Below the pieces are notes generated by a model. It was not told the DNA's origin and did no database searches. It saw only the letters and a program-made list of their open reading frames with translations. DNA of 64,000 nucleotides from positions 1 through 64,000 of the forward strand of contig JALMLS010000342.1 in assembly GCA_038496445.1 (NCBI GenBank), given 5' to 3'. Below, one piece after another: positions 11,807 through 21,973 of this stretch. The stretch is from Trichosphaerium sp. ATCC 40318 (taxonomy: Eukaryota > Discosea > Flabellinia > Trichosidae). The position numbers and the translations under genes were made by a program. Position 1 is the first letter of the stretch; each line of letters starts with the position of its first letter.

Positions 11807-12234
11807 ATGGATTTCAGATTACCCAAGAACCGGCGGAAACTCACTCCTTGTGGGTACAAGGGTTTAATATCACGTGATGGTCTCAAAGTCTTTCAAATCG
11901 ACTAACAGGACGTCAAATCCTCTCAAACAACCACATTCATACTAACTTTTTCAGGCCAACTCAAACTCAAACAAACGCCGCACTACGAGCACACCTATGG
12001 TAACAGCTGATGCAACTGCATTCATCACAGCGTGTCATCGACAGTATCTCATACTAACGACAAAAACTGTTGTTGGAACTCTACTTGGATTTTTGAAACT
12101 GCTTTTACCACAAACTCTTTTGAGCCTTCCTTTTTTTTTCAGACGACGATTTTGTTTCACCTACGTTTGTCCTGGTGAGGGAGTATCTGTCAGGCTCTGT
12201 ACATGCCTTAAGTGTAAATGCTAAGTTAGCATAA
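11807..12234 (+). CDS. Small hypothetical protein (about 97 aa, three exons)
   Basis: ATG 11807 gives MDFRLPKNRRKLTPCG. A GTACAA donor leads across a CACGTG-containing intron to an exon reading PTQTQTNAALRAHL (acceptor after actaactttttcag). A second short intron (gtaacag...atcacag) leads to an exon ending SPTFVLVREYLSGSVHALSV and TAA at 12232. Both junctions keep the frame open and use typical borders for this window, which is the main support. The middle is low in recognisable structure. Function unknown. Confidence 0.35.
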
Positions 12235-12512
12235 TAAACAGTTTCCAACTAAATCCTACTTTGTACCCTCATATAAAGTCGGAATCTTGTCCCTTAGCGA
12301 AGTGATGTACCCGATAGAAAGCGAACAGGGCTTTCCACTTGCGTTTTCGAGCCTACTTACGAGCTGCACGTGACGAAAAAGAGCCAGGATTTTTGTTATG
12401 TTAGATCACTAGGAGCCGTGACTACATTCTTGTAGTACGTCATAGCCATGTTTGCGTTTGACTGCGACTGGTGTTGACGTAGGTTTTTTATCGGCTATAT
12501 GCAGTTCGCAAG

Positions 12513-14845
12513 ATGAGAAAAGTTAAAAAATTACGCTGGGAAGCTCATGGTAACCAATCACGTGAAATAAACCACAGAGTTGAGGTAATCTTTTTCATAA
12601 CAAACAAAAAATACGTTTTACTGATGTACAGTGACTTACTGTTTTATACAGCCGCTTTTTGCGAAGGATGGTGCTAGTAAGGAAGCACAACATGATCGGC
12701 GTTTAAAGCCACCAAAGTTTAAATTTAAAAGTGGTGGAGGTGCGTTAACTACGCGACCACAGTGTAAATCTAATGTGTTTAAGTTATTTTAAAATTATTA
12801 TCACCAAAAGACGAAATCACGTGCTTCGCTTATGGTACAGATACAACGGGTGTTGATCTCACTGTTGTTGGCACTCAGGATGGTAAAATAATCTGGCACG
12901 ATAAGGTGAACGATTCTCATGAAGGCGCTGTTATTGATGTTGTCATAACAGATAATTGCGGTGAGATTCTAAATAACTGAATACATACGCTTATTTTGCC
13001 TTTTTGTGTTGCACATTTTGACATGGTTCTAGAGTTCTTTGCGTCATGTGGTAGGGATGCTAGGGTAATATTGTACAATAAAATGACAGGTAGTAAATTT
13101 AATTGTATTAATGACGTCATGACATTTTCAAAGGTGAGAAGCGTCAATATGATGGGTTTCCTTCTCCTGTTACTTGTATATCACTTAGTCCAAACTTTAA
13201 AGACCTCAATGGATCTTTCGCTTGCGGGTAAGACGCTGTAATCCCATATAATCTTACAAAAAATAGTATGGCTAATGGAAAGATTGTTATGGCCAGAGGA
13301 GGGTGGCGAGGGCACGTTTTCATTTTTTTAGTTTGTATTTTGACATTTTAAAATCAGACGAAGTTATATTGTTGTTGCTTCAACGAAGGAGTTTGTTACA
13401 AAGCTCAATTGGAGCAAAAATGGATATTTAACATATGTCACAAGCAGCGGTGTAACTCTACTTGAGGGTTTGACGTATAAGCAAGTTGGATTTTTGAAAC
13501 GACCACGTATTGTAGCGGACTCACGATGTTATTTGTATTGGCACAATGAAAAAGACTTGGTACCCAAAAAAAAAAGTATCTCATTTTTCTTAGTTTTTTC
13601 TTAGGTTGTAGGATGGGGCACGTGATTATTTTAGATGGTTTTAACAAGAAGTTTGTTAATTGGTTTGTAGGTAAGGATATCGCAATTGTTCAACTCCGTG
13701 AGAAGAGAAGTCTTTTGAAACAAAAGAAAACAGATATGATTTTCAAAGTAAGATATAAAACAGAGTTTACTATTTGTGGAATTGGACCTTTTTTGGTCCC
13801 GGGTACAGACTCAAGACAACTAATGGTTCTACAACTAATGGACGTACGTGTTGCCAACATCTAGTCAATACTTATTTGACTTAAAATTTAGGAATTCAAA
13901 CCACATGCACGTGTGAAACTAGTTGTTTTAACAACGGATCCAAACCTGTCACATAAGAAAGAGTATTATAATTCACAACTTGAACTCGAATGTACTGGTA
14001 GAGTTGTGCCATACCAAGTTATTCTTAGTCATAGTATAAATGGTCGGTATTATATTTTAGCACCAACAGAGGTTATTATATTTGAAGACTTGAATACACA
14101 AGATAAAGTGGCATGGTTCTTAGAGCGCAATAGGTGAATATTTGTTCTTAAGTTGTTTTTGCTGAGTTCTTTTGTCAAGGCATTTTGAAGCACTTGCTCT
14201 TTTGGATAAATCAGGAGGTAATAGTAGCTACTCACAATGATAGCTTCTTGATTGACCATTGTTAGGAGAACCAGAACAAATGCAAATCATAAGACAATCA
14301 TATGTAGACTTGTTGTTTGAAAAAGGTGAGAAACACGAAGCTATCAAGGATATTAGACAACTAATTTGTTTTTGATTCAAGGCATGTACAAGGAGCTCCT
14401 TGACTTGATAATATCAAACCTTGTATTCGCTCCACATGTAGAATTACTTGCTTCAAATATCAGAAGAGTACTAGATTCAGATTATGATGCTACAGATGGA
14501 ACATTAGTTTCTTTATACGTTAAAATTCTAATGAACAAAGGAGATGATAAAGTAGAAGAGTCGCTTTATTTTTTTATTTCACAGAACTTAGCTATGAAGA
14601 ACGAGCTTAATAAGCTTACACCACGTGATAAAGAAGATTGTAGTGATGAAAAAGAAACTAGTGATCCTATACCAATGTTTCCAAAGACTAATGAAAGTAA
14701 TATAAATGGTGTTGATGTACAACTTGACGATGATGATATGCAATTTCCTATTGAACCTACTGATTTATCTGAATTTATTGCTACTACTCCAGAAGAAAAA
14801 CAAGTACAGTACATACAACAGTTTATAGATAAACAATTTCTGTAA
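12513..14845 (+). CDS. Vps41-like protein (HOPS-type WD40 beta-propeller), short form
   Basis: Vps41 is the HOPS subunit that tethers vesicles to vacuoles and late endosomes. The N-terminal propeller reads VVGTQDGKIIWHD, FFASCGRDARVILYNK and VTKLNWSKNGYLTYVTSSGV. VVGWGKDIAIVQLREK follows across a GC-AG intron at 13618-13670, then FTICGIGPFLVPG, ILSHSINGRYYILAP and FEDLNTQDKVAWFLERN then HFEALALLDKSGG. This order and spacing match Vps41. After EKGMYKELLDLIISN and about 110 acidic residues the gene stops at 14843. The long clathrin-heavy-chain repeat and C-terminal RING expected in a family member of about 850 residues are absent, leaving roughly 570. It may be a genuinely short paralogue. Family assignment is moderate to good; function is by inference. 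Confidence 0.68.
13618..13670 (+). other. GC-AG intron with GCACGTG donor (Vps41-like gene)
   Basis: Removing these 53 nt joins GGA TGG G to GT AAG GAT, which restores the conserved VVGWGKDIAIVQ block. No GT donor near the site gives an open frame. Confidence 0.75.
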
Positions 14846-15223
14846 TAGTTGCGGTTATGTGAGGTAGCACGTATTACATAGCATTCAAACAGCCAAAAAG
14901 TATTGTTTTTTTTTATGACAAAACTATTATCATGTCATAGAGACATGATATCCAGGCGCCATTTCTAAGCCACCCTTTCTACAATAACATTGATACAATT
15001 GCAATTTAGGGTCAATTGGCCATTCGCATACCACTCCTTACACTCCCTCAATGAAACATCACTTTCCATCAACTTTAGATAGCGCTTTGAATTGTTATAG
15101 TTTTATTAGCTTGTATTGGCTTGTTTAATTTTTGTTTATTTATTTAAATGCCGAAAACAATTCCTTGGTAACTTGTAGTGCTGGTGATGGGTAACCGACT
15201 CGAAGACTCTTGTAGTGCATACT
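14846..15223. other. Convergent 3' intergenic region
   Basis: This lies between the ends of the Vps41-like gene and the P450 gene. It is AT-rich and holds a poly-T tract and a perfect 9-bp inverted repeat at 14928-14950 (TATCATGTC, 5-nt loop, GACATGATA), which could form a hairpin in either 3' UTR. I see no further gene. Confidence 0.5.
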
Positions 15224-17235
15224 TCAGGTGCGCTTTGTAAATTTAACTTTCACACCATAGAGAGACTTTAGAATAAGTCTGAAAACAGGGATAACTTTAT
15301 GTTCCGGATCCAACTCAATGTTATAAACGCGAAGTATCATTGCAAGGACAACTATCATTTCGTGCATAGCAAAGTTCTGTCCAATACAGTTTCGAGGACC
15401 TAGTATATACTTCAGCACAAATACATAGGAACTTATTCTAGAACACGTGCCGGCACTGAATGGAATATATGTAAATGGTTTAGGTGACTCTAAAAATCTT
15501 TCTGGCATAAATTTTTCTGGTTCTGGCCAGACAGTAGGGTTTCTATGCAATGCGTATGCTGACACTTGAATCATCGAGCCTGGTGCCATTACTGTATTTT
15601 TCAACGTTAAAGGTTCTTTGAGGTCACGCATGATAAAGGGTACTGTGAATACTTGTCAGATAGAGATGCTTGAAGGTAAGGAAATGAGTACCTGCTGGGT
15701 ATAACCTCATTGTTTCTTTTATGCAAAGAGTCAAGTACTTGAACGACACTAGGTCCTCATATTCAGGAAATTTCTTATCACCTAGGATTTTGTCTACTTC
15801 TTCTTGAGCTTTGCGTTGGGCTTCTGGATTGTTAGCCAAACAATACAATGCCCAGCTAAGAGAGTGACCTGTCGTATCATGACCTAAGGAAGTGTAAGAA
15901 AATAATTGTAAACTCAGTGATTAGTTCGGTGGTGCCTTCAAATAAGAATGTATCAACTTCTTCATGGATTGATAAGAAGTCTAGAGGTTTACCATCTTCA
16001 TTACGACACTCAAGAAGAATATCAAGAAAATCTAGCTTCTTTGTATTGGAAACAGTGCTTTCCTTGAGCTCTCTCATACGATTTTTTATGATGTTTGAGG
16101 TGTGTGCATGCATCTTGTCCATTGCCTTAAAGTATCGCGATCCGGTAGACGTGAGTTTAAACAGACTGTGGTTTTGGAGAAAGGGGAGATTGCGGATCCA
16201 TAGTTCGGCCATTGACGAGATCTCCTCAACAGCCTTGACATACTCTTCACCTTTTTAGGCACGTCTAATGTCATATTGCGTACCAGATTGACCACTTGTA
16301 GCGTTAAAATCAGAATTAAAAGCACAAAGACCTTGAATACACGATAAACAAGAAGTCAAGAATGATTTTTTGTTTTTGTACCGACAATATCCAAGCTGAG
16401 ATGTGTCATTTCTTTTTGTACCTCAATGTATTGTCCAAGATGTTTAGAGGCTCTATTGTCGTTGAGTTAGATATAATACAATGTCTACAACGTACACAAT
16501 ATCTGCAAACTCCTTCGCTTTGTTTGCAGCTAATCGAACATACCCCTTTTAAAAAACAATCAAAATCTATTGTGTTTTCTCCACGAACCTTCAAGATATT
16601 GTAGTGGAAGCCTGGTGTAAGCAATCGCCTTCGTGTTTTCCACTTTGACCCTGAGCTACCAAACCGTCAATAGGTATGTTTGTGTGTTCAAGTATAACCT
16701 GAGAAGTAGGCCATCTCGAAGCCATGGACGAATAATAAAGTATCCCATGCCTTTTTCAACGTTCACGGACGATTTCATTAGCGGCTTGATGTACTTAGGA
16801 TCGCTTATACAGGCTTTCACGAGAGGTTAGAAACTGATGTCAGAAGATAATTTATCACGTGCCCAAAACTAGGCTTGGACCTAACCACTGCCGAAAAACG
16901 TAATCATACTGGATGTTCCGCTGTACGTGATTCTAGGATTACATATTTGCGGTTAAACGTTGACCCGTCTTTGTATACATCAACTACGTACCTCCATTAC
17001 TTTCTCTAATGGTATACCATGTGATGTACCGAACAATATGTGCCTAGGTGGGCCAGGCAGCTAAAGATGGTAAACAAGCTAACACGAGCCTAAAACACAC
17101 CTTGGTTGCGCCACTATACTGAATGTATGGCCAAATGAATATCTAAAGAGGTATTGGTTAATTTCAAACTGCAGTGGCTTGTACCCTCCCAACTATAGCA
17201 AGCACAAGCACCACAACGACAAGCAACAGATACAT
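15224..17235 (-). CDS. Cytochrome P450, CYP4-like (membrane anchored)
   Basis: Heme-thiolate monooxygenase, probably acting on fatty-acid-like substrates if CYP4 membership is right. The start MYLLLVVVVLVLAIVGR is a signal-anchor helix, followed by the proline hinge LPGPPRHILFG. Then come VFRQWLGPSLVLA, the C-helix GSKWKTRRRLLTPGFHYNIL, the I-helix FEGHDTTGHSLSWALY, and the K-helix ExxR in IKETMRLYPA. The meander PEPEKFMPERFLES and the heme loop FSAGPRNCIGQNFAMHEM with its cysteine complete the enzyme. It is about 490 residues with nine or so introns. Three introns (15400-15450, 15884-15935, 16814-16862) use GC donors, and splicing them restores the family motifs exactly. The first has 51 nt and no stop codon, so retention would insert 17 residues into the heme loop. 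Endoplasmic reticulum location is inferred from the anchor. Confidence 0.92.
15400..15450 (-). other. GC-AG intron with GCACGTG donor, in the P450 heme loop
   Basis: Its removal joins FSAG to PRNCIGQ, the canonical heme-binding signature. The length is 51 nt, a multiple of three, and it is stop-free in the coding frame. Confidence 0.82.
15884..15935 (-). other. GC-AG intron (donor GCACCACC) in the P450 I-helix
   Basis: The 52-nt removal joins FEG to HDTTGHS, the oxygen-binding I-helix motif. There is no usable GT donor in phase. Confidence 0.78.
16814..16862 (-). other. GC-AG intron with GCACGTG donor in the P450 N-terminal domain
   Basis: The 49-nt removal joins WLGPSLVL to ACISDPKYIKPL in frame. 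A GT donor two bases on would break the frame. Confidence 0.65.
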
Positions 17236-17452
17236 TACGAAAAAGCACTTTCACGTGTCAAGACGCTAATTGGGTTGACTTTTTTATTGGCACAAAATAG
17301 TCCCACTTGAGCAGGAAATTGTGCAAAGCAGCTTCTAACATTCGCGGTGACTATTAAACTTTGTACAATTTCGATAGCCGAAAACAGTCAAATCGCTTAT
17401 TTTGTTAAGTGATGTGATGTCATTCCGTTGCAAAGATCTTTTTTACGGAACA

Positions 17453-19552
17453 ATGACACACACGTTGGTTGTATTGCTCGCTGTTTTTGCTACTATTGTT
17501 TCAGCAGGTATGATTGTGTGCGCCAAAAAGTGATAGTAACAAAAAACAGCGGTGAACGTTGATTCGACGTCTCAATGCACATCTAGCTGCGGTTCTGCGT
17601 CCTCTCCGCACAGTAATCTCGCTGGTAAGTACAATTATTTGCTAGTACAACAACGCTAACACGCAAAAGACGCGCTAGGTGATATACCGAATGGTGGCGA
17701 ACTACTTCTGGCTCCAGGGACATACACAGTACGTTTCCTTTCCATTTCAGAATTTAACAGAGATAAAGGGAACAAACAATATCAACGTAGTCTTACAGTC
17801 AGGTCAATACATCATAAGGTATGTGAGAGAGTCGCCACAAAACGCCGTTATTTTTTTTTTACTGACAGTAAAAAGTGGAACGGATAGCGATGATGTGTCA
17901 GTCATAGACTGCGAAACTAACGGCTTTGGCTTTGAATTGAACAGCGGTACATTTACTCTTGTACGTACACACTTTGAATAGGAGTTCGTTGGTGCTTACC
18001 TTTTGTAAAGCGCAATCTTAAACTGGTCAACTGTCGCAGATCAGAAGGTGCTGGAGTGCGTGTTACAAACTCATACGCTGAGTTACATAACGTACATTTT
18101 GATGGCAATGAGGCATCAACAGATGGAGGTAAACATATCTGATAACTTGCTTTCAACTTTGAAAGTTCCAACTCCTTTTTTTTTTTTTTTCAAAGTTTGT
18201 AATTAATGTTGAAAATAATTTATTGTATTAGGCGGCCTCTATGTTTCTAGTGGCACAGTCAAGATTTTCGGTGGTTCATTTAAAAACTCAAATGCGGCTC
18301 GGGGCGGAGCCATCGTTGTTGAATCTGCATATCTTGCTTTCTATGCACCTTTCTCGTTCGAAGATAATGACTCGCCAAACGTTAGCGTTACACCTTTGTG
18401 TTCTGTTGATTGAATACTAACTTGAATGCTTCAGGGTAAAGACTTAAGATGCAGAGATGCCACTATCGAGCTCTTTGATGATGATAGTAATAGCTTACCA
18501 TCTGACAATACTTGTCCTGCCTGCGAGATTATTTTCAAGAAAGGTAACAACGAAAGTCATTTTACTTTTAGTTTTATGTCGTTCTGTATTTGGTCTAACA
18601 CTTTTTATTATTAGCAAACAACTCAGAGTCTACGCGTATATGCGGATCAGGTAGAGGCCAGGACAATACAAATCCATGCAACTTTGCGTATGTTAACACT
18701 ACCAAACAGTTCTTTATTAATGTACCATTAGGGAAGCACAACAGTGCAATAACAAATTGCTAAACTGCGTTTTCATTGCTGCTACACAAGCCAACCAAAG
18801 GAATAGCTCAGGAAATGGACAATCTGACCTTGTACGTATCACTTAGAGCTATAATATCCCTCTAATCAACATATAGCAATGCGGTTGCTACGGAGCTTAT
18901 GGAGTATGTGTTGGAGATAGTAAGTGTGCCGACGGACTTCTATATGATCTATACAAAGATTCATGTGAAGCAAACTGTGACCCAGCGCAGTGCTCTGTAT
19001 CAGGCGTAGATACACCAACTATACCTTGTACGGAACCCAAAGAAAAATTGTTACAAGTTCTTGCTTATTATGTACATAGACACGAAGCTACTTGTACTTA
19101 GACTGATAGCTTGTAATTTCCTCGAAGAAATTGTAGTTCAATTGGAAGAACTATTCAGTATAACGTTAGGTAGAGCAGTAGTCGTAAAGGTACGAAACGG
19201 CACAATTAATCTGTCTGATTCTAATCGTAACCAAAATAGGTAAAAAGTATATTGGGATGTAGCGAGTTTGATACTTCCAAGAGAGCCACAGGTGGATCTA
19301 CAATTGAACTTTATGTTGAAGGTAGTGAAGGTGCGAATCAACGGCTTTGGGCCAGATTATGATTAACGCATACTAGCTGAGCAAGCTGATTTAATGGCAA
19401 CAGCAGCGTCAGCAGTACAAGCAGGACAATTCCAAAATGTTGGAGTTGAAAGTGCCACTGTACTTGGCTCTTCTTCCGATAGTAAAATATCGGCTACTTT
19501 CAACCTCTTACTTCTTGCATTTGTTGCATTTGTCTTCACGCTTACAGCATAG
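17453..19552 (+). CDS. Secreted right-handed beta-helix protein with a predicted GPI-anchor signal
   Basis: ATG 17453 gives MTHTLVVLLAVFATIVSA, a clear signal peptide. Exons then encode repeated short beta-helix coils: INVVLQSGQYII, VSVIDCETNGFGFELNSGTF, GAGVRVTNSYAELHNVHFDG, GGLYVSSGTVKIFGGSF and RGGAIVVESAYLAFY. This is the Gly/Asn-rich pattern of Pmp-like or pectate-lyase-like surface proteins. A Cys-rich stretch follows (CKYGAYGVCVGD-like region near 18880-19010), then a basic and acidic region. The C-terminus, GSSSDSKISATFNLLLLAF then VAFVFTLTA, has the small-residue site plus hydrophobic tail typical of GPI attachment. No catalytic residues of a polysaccharide lyase were identified. Likely a cell-surface or wall protein; exact function unknown. 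It shares a divergent intergenic region with the P450 gene. Confidence 0.72.
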
Positions 19553-19750
19553 GAGTATTATATCACAATACAAATAAACATTACATTTAACTTAGAAATA
19601 TGAACAACTTTTCTCTCGCAAGATTGTATCAAGGCCTTGTTCTTTTTATTTTTCATCACTTAAGGGTGTGGAGCGCCGAACGAAATACCTGTTTCGTCAG
19701 ATTTGTGTAACGAAGATTGCATTTTGCGTTTTTGTTTTCATAACACCAGT

Positions 19751-20586
19751 TTATTGTTGCTTGTTTTCTACTATTTCTCGTACTTTTTTTTCAAGCTCAA
19801 AAACGTGTGCGTCCTCTACGCCCATTGCGCGTAGACTTATTGCAAGCTGAAACAAGTATTCTCTATTAGTACCACTTGGTCCTAAAAGAAGTATTAGGCC
19901 TGATTGGTTCACAAAAAAAATAAACAATCACGTGCCAACACTTCTTGCAATTTGCTGAGCGAGATCATTAACAGGTCCTGGACCAAGGAAACTTGGATTG
20001 TCTTCCGTAGCAGTATAAATAGAAACGCCTTTGATAACATCCTCTCCTCCATCCTTCGGACAATGAATATCAACAATGTGCCTAGTGTAACCCTGTATCT
20101 CGCGATTATCCTGCAGTAAACTGTTAACCCGAGGCTTTGATAAACGCTCCAGAACGTACCAAATAGTCAATGACTTGCTCTTTTTTGTCCGCTGGAATAC
20201 TATACACAACGCCCCAAGTGGTTTCCTTGGCGTCACATGTCAGTACTATTATTTGTAGGTGCTACTTACTTTTTCATCTGGAATGAGGGTGACTACTCTC
20301 CCAGGGCTTCCCTTGTTGCTTCTATTAGTTGAATGTCAAAGCTTTTATAACGTACAGGCACACCACGATGATCTGTAGAACCCTATGTATTGTGTTGAGA
20401 ATTCGAAGCGTCAATTGCACAAACTTACTTGCCAGAACCTGCGTTTGTATCCTTTAATGTATCCATTGCGCCTAGGGTGTTAGTTACGCTTATTTATTGC
20501 CTTATGTCGTACTTTTCATCAAATGGCATGTCAGCGCTCGGGCGCCACACCAAAGAGCCATAACCGAATATCCAAAGGCGGGACAT
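19751..20586 (-). CDS. ChaC-type gamma-glutamylcyclotransferase (glutathione-specific)
   Basis: It starts MSRLWIFGYGSLVWRPSADM, the YGSLxW phosphate-binding loop of the ChaC family. Later exons give YKRRFWQ, GSTDHRGVPVRYKSF, GRVVTLIPDEK and WGVVYSIPADKKEQVIDYL. Then come IYTATEDNPSFLGPGPVNDL and, across a GC-AG intron at 19882-19935, SVGPSGTNREYLFQLAISLR. The end is MGVEDAHVFELEKKV. ChaC enzymes cleave glutathione to 5-oxoproline and Cys-Gly in the cytosol. Length, about 215 residues, is normal. The stop TAA is at 19751-19753 on the complement. It is convergent with the beta-helix gene. Confidence 0.9.
19882..19935 (-). other. GC-AG intron with GCACGTG donor (ChaC gene)
   Basis: The 54-nt removal joins ARSVG to PSGTNREYL, a conserved ChaC block. 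Reading through meets a stop. Confidence 0.8.
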
Positions 20587-20981
20587 TATCTCTCGAAAGA
20601 ATACTCCACTTTACTCTCAAATGTACTCTATAATACAACCCTGGCAAACCAATAATACTTCCTAGCGAAGAAAATCAAAAAGAGTGGGTTTCAAGCGAAT
20701 AACTTGTTTGTGTTAGTACAACAGTGACATTTCTTGACTTATTATGTCATTTAAATGTCTCAGCAACGTGCTATTTCAGCGTAAATTGCAGTCGCTCCAA
20801 ATAGGTGAATAACGTTACATAACAATAGAGCTAGCTTTAAACAAACGTGAATGATTCTTCGAAATAAATATATCAACTTTATGATGTGATTATGAGAATA
20901 CAACTTAAGTCTCAAGGTAGCTGAACAACATAAATCAACAACCGCAACAACCAGCTACAACAACAACAACCAACAAAAAAA
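20587..20981. promoter_or_regulatory. Divergent intergenic region
   Basis: It separates the ChaC start from the 20982 small gene. It is AT-rich, without a repeat or recognisable element. The last 60 bases are A/C-rich (CAACAA runs) and look like a 5' UTR of the downstream gene. Confidence 0.35.
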
Positions 20982-21248
20982 ATGAACAGACCAGGCCAAA
21001 GAGAAGAGAGAATGTTACTCGAAAACGCTGAAATGTTTTTGCAAATGGGCCAAAGCAAAACGCGAAGAAGCCAACGCAACTGCGCCAACACCTCTAGAAT
21101 GAGCGCCAACAATAGCAGAATGGCACGTCGTTACAACAGAAGCAGAAATAACAACACCAATTCGCGCAAACCGGCCCTCTCGCGTATGAACACCTTTGAT
21201 GAAGCGCAGTACTTTGTAAACACTTGGGGAAACGCTTCAAATTGTTAA
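20982..21248 (+). CDS. Small basic Asn/Arg-rich hypothetical protein (88 aa)
   Basis: An intronless frame starting MNRPGQREERMLLENAEMFL, which suggests an amphipathic helix. A basic, Asn/Ser-rich low-complexity middle follows (RRYNRSRNNNTNSRK), and the end is FDEAQYFVNTWGNASNC. A CAA-rich leader sits directly before an ATG in good context (aaaaaaATG). I know no family. The composition could suit nucleic-acid binding, but that is only inference. Confidence 0.45.
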   Translation: MNRPGQREERMLLENAEMFLQMGQSKTRRSQRNCANTSRMSANNSRMARRYNRSRNNNTNSRKPALSRMNTFDEAQYFVNTWGNASNC

Positions 21249-21733
21249 AACAACAAATTCAGCTTTTCTCGGAACGATGGATCTTAAAATGTAAAACTTG
21301 TACATAAACACTTCACTACATTTTATGTCTTTTGTTTGCTGCGATGACGTAGCTCCCTGTGCATTCCTTAGACATTTGATAGGATAAAAGCGAAAAAGTA
21401 CGCTGCCTTGTAAATAAAACTGTCAATCTCAACCCTATTCGCCAATTGCTTTTTGCTATTTCCACACCAACCGAATAAACTTGTATCGGTCCGTAACGTC
21501 ATTGCCAAGAAAACAAGTACCTTAATACGATTAAGTCGGTTTCAAAGCGATTTCATTGAGAAAGTATTGTGATAATGCACTGCTGGATAACGCCAGTTTA
21601 GGCTTGCGTTTGCGCATAGAAGTATTGACGTGGGTATTAACGTTTTACGACATTCGATGTCTTATCTTTGGGATCCCACAAAAAAAGTTGGTCATTTTCT
21701 AATGTACAACTCTGTTTCTCATCTATTTAATCA
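21249..21733. promoter_or_regulatory. Intergenic region upstream of the U2 snRNA gene
   Basis: 485 bases without a coding frame I can support. It should hold the snRNA promoter, but I cannot point to a proximal sequence element without knowing the clade's consensus. Confidence 0.3.
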
Positions 21734-21885
21734 ACCTCTTCTCGGCCTTTTGGCTAAGATCAAGTGTAGTATCTGTTCTCAGCAGTTTAAACGCTGTTGG
21801 TGTTATTCCTACGGGAAGCACGAAACCGTTTATGCTAATTTTTTATTTTGGGCTTCTTGGACCGTTGCAGGCTTGCCTGTTTAAC
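21734..21885 (+). ncRNA. U2 spliceosomal snRNA
   Basis: The 5' part CTTCTCGGCCTTTTGGCTAA (21737-21756), continuing GATCAAGTGTAGTATCTGTTCT, is essentially identical to the universally conserved U2 5' domain. It includes stem I and the GUAGUA branch-site recognition sequence. A stem IIa-like AGCAGTTTAAACGCTG segment follows. An AATTTTTTATTTTGGG stretch near 21838 is a good Sm site. A terminal stem-loop carrying GACCGTTGCAGG resembles the SL IV loop bound by U2B''. The 3' end is estimated. U2 base-pairs with intron branch sites, so it is the key RNA for the hundreds of short introns here. Confidence 0.93.
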
Positions 21886-21973
21886 AAATCCTCGTTGCAA
21901 CGATCTACATGGTGTTGCACTACCCGCCATTCGAGGTCAACCATATCCTTTAATACAAAGAAAAAAAAACCAA

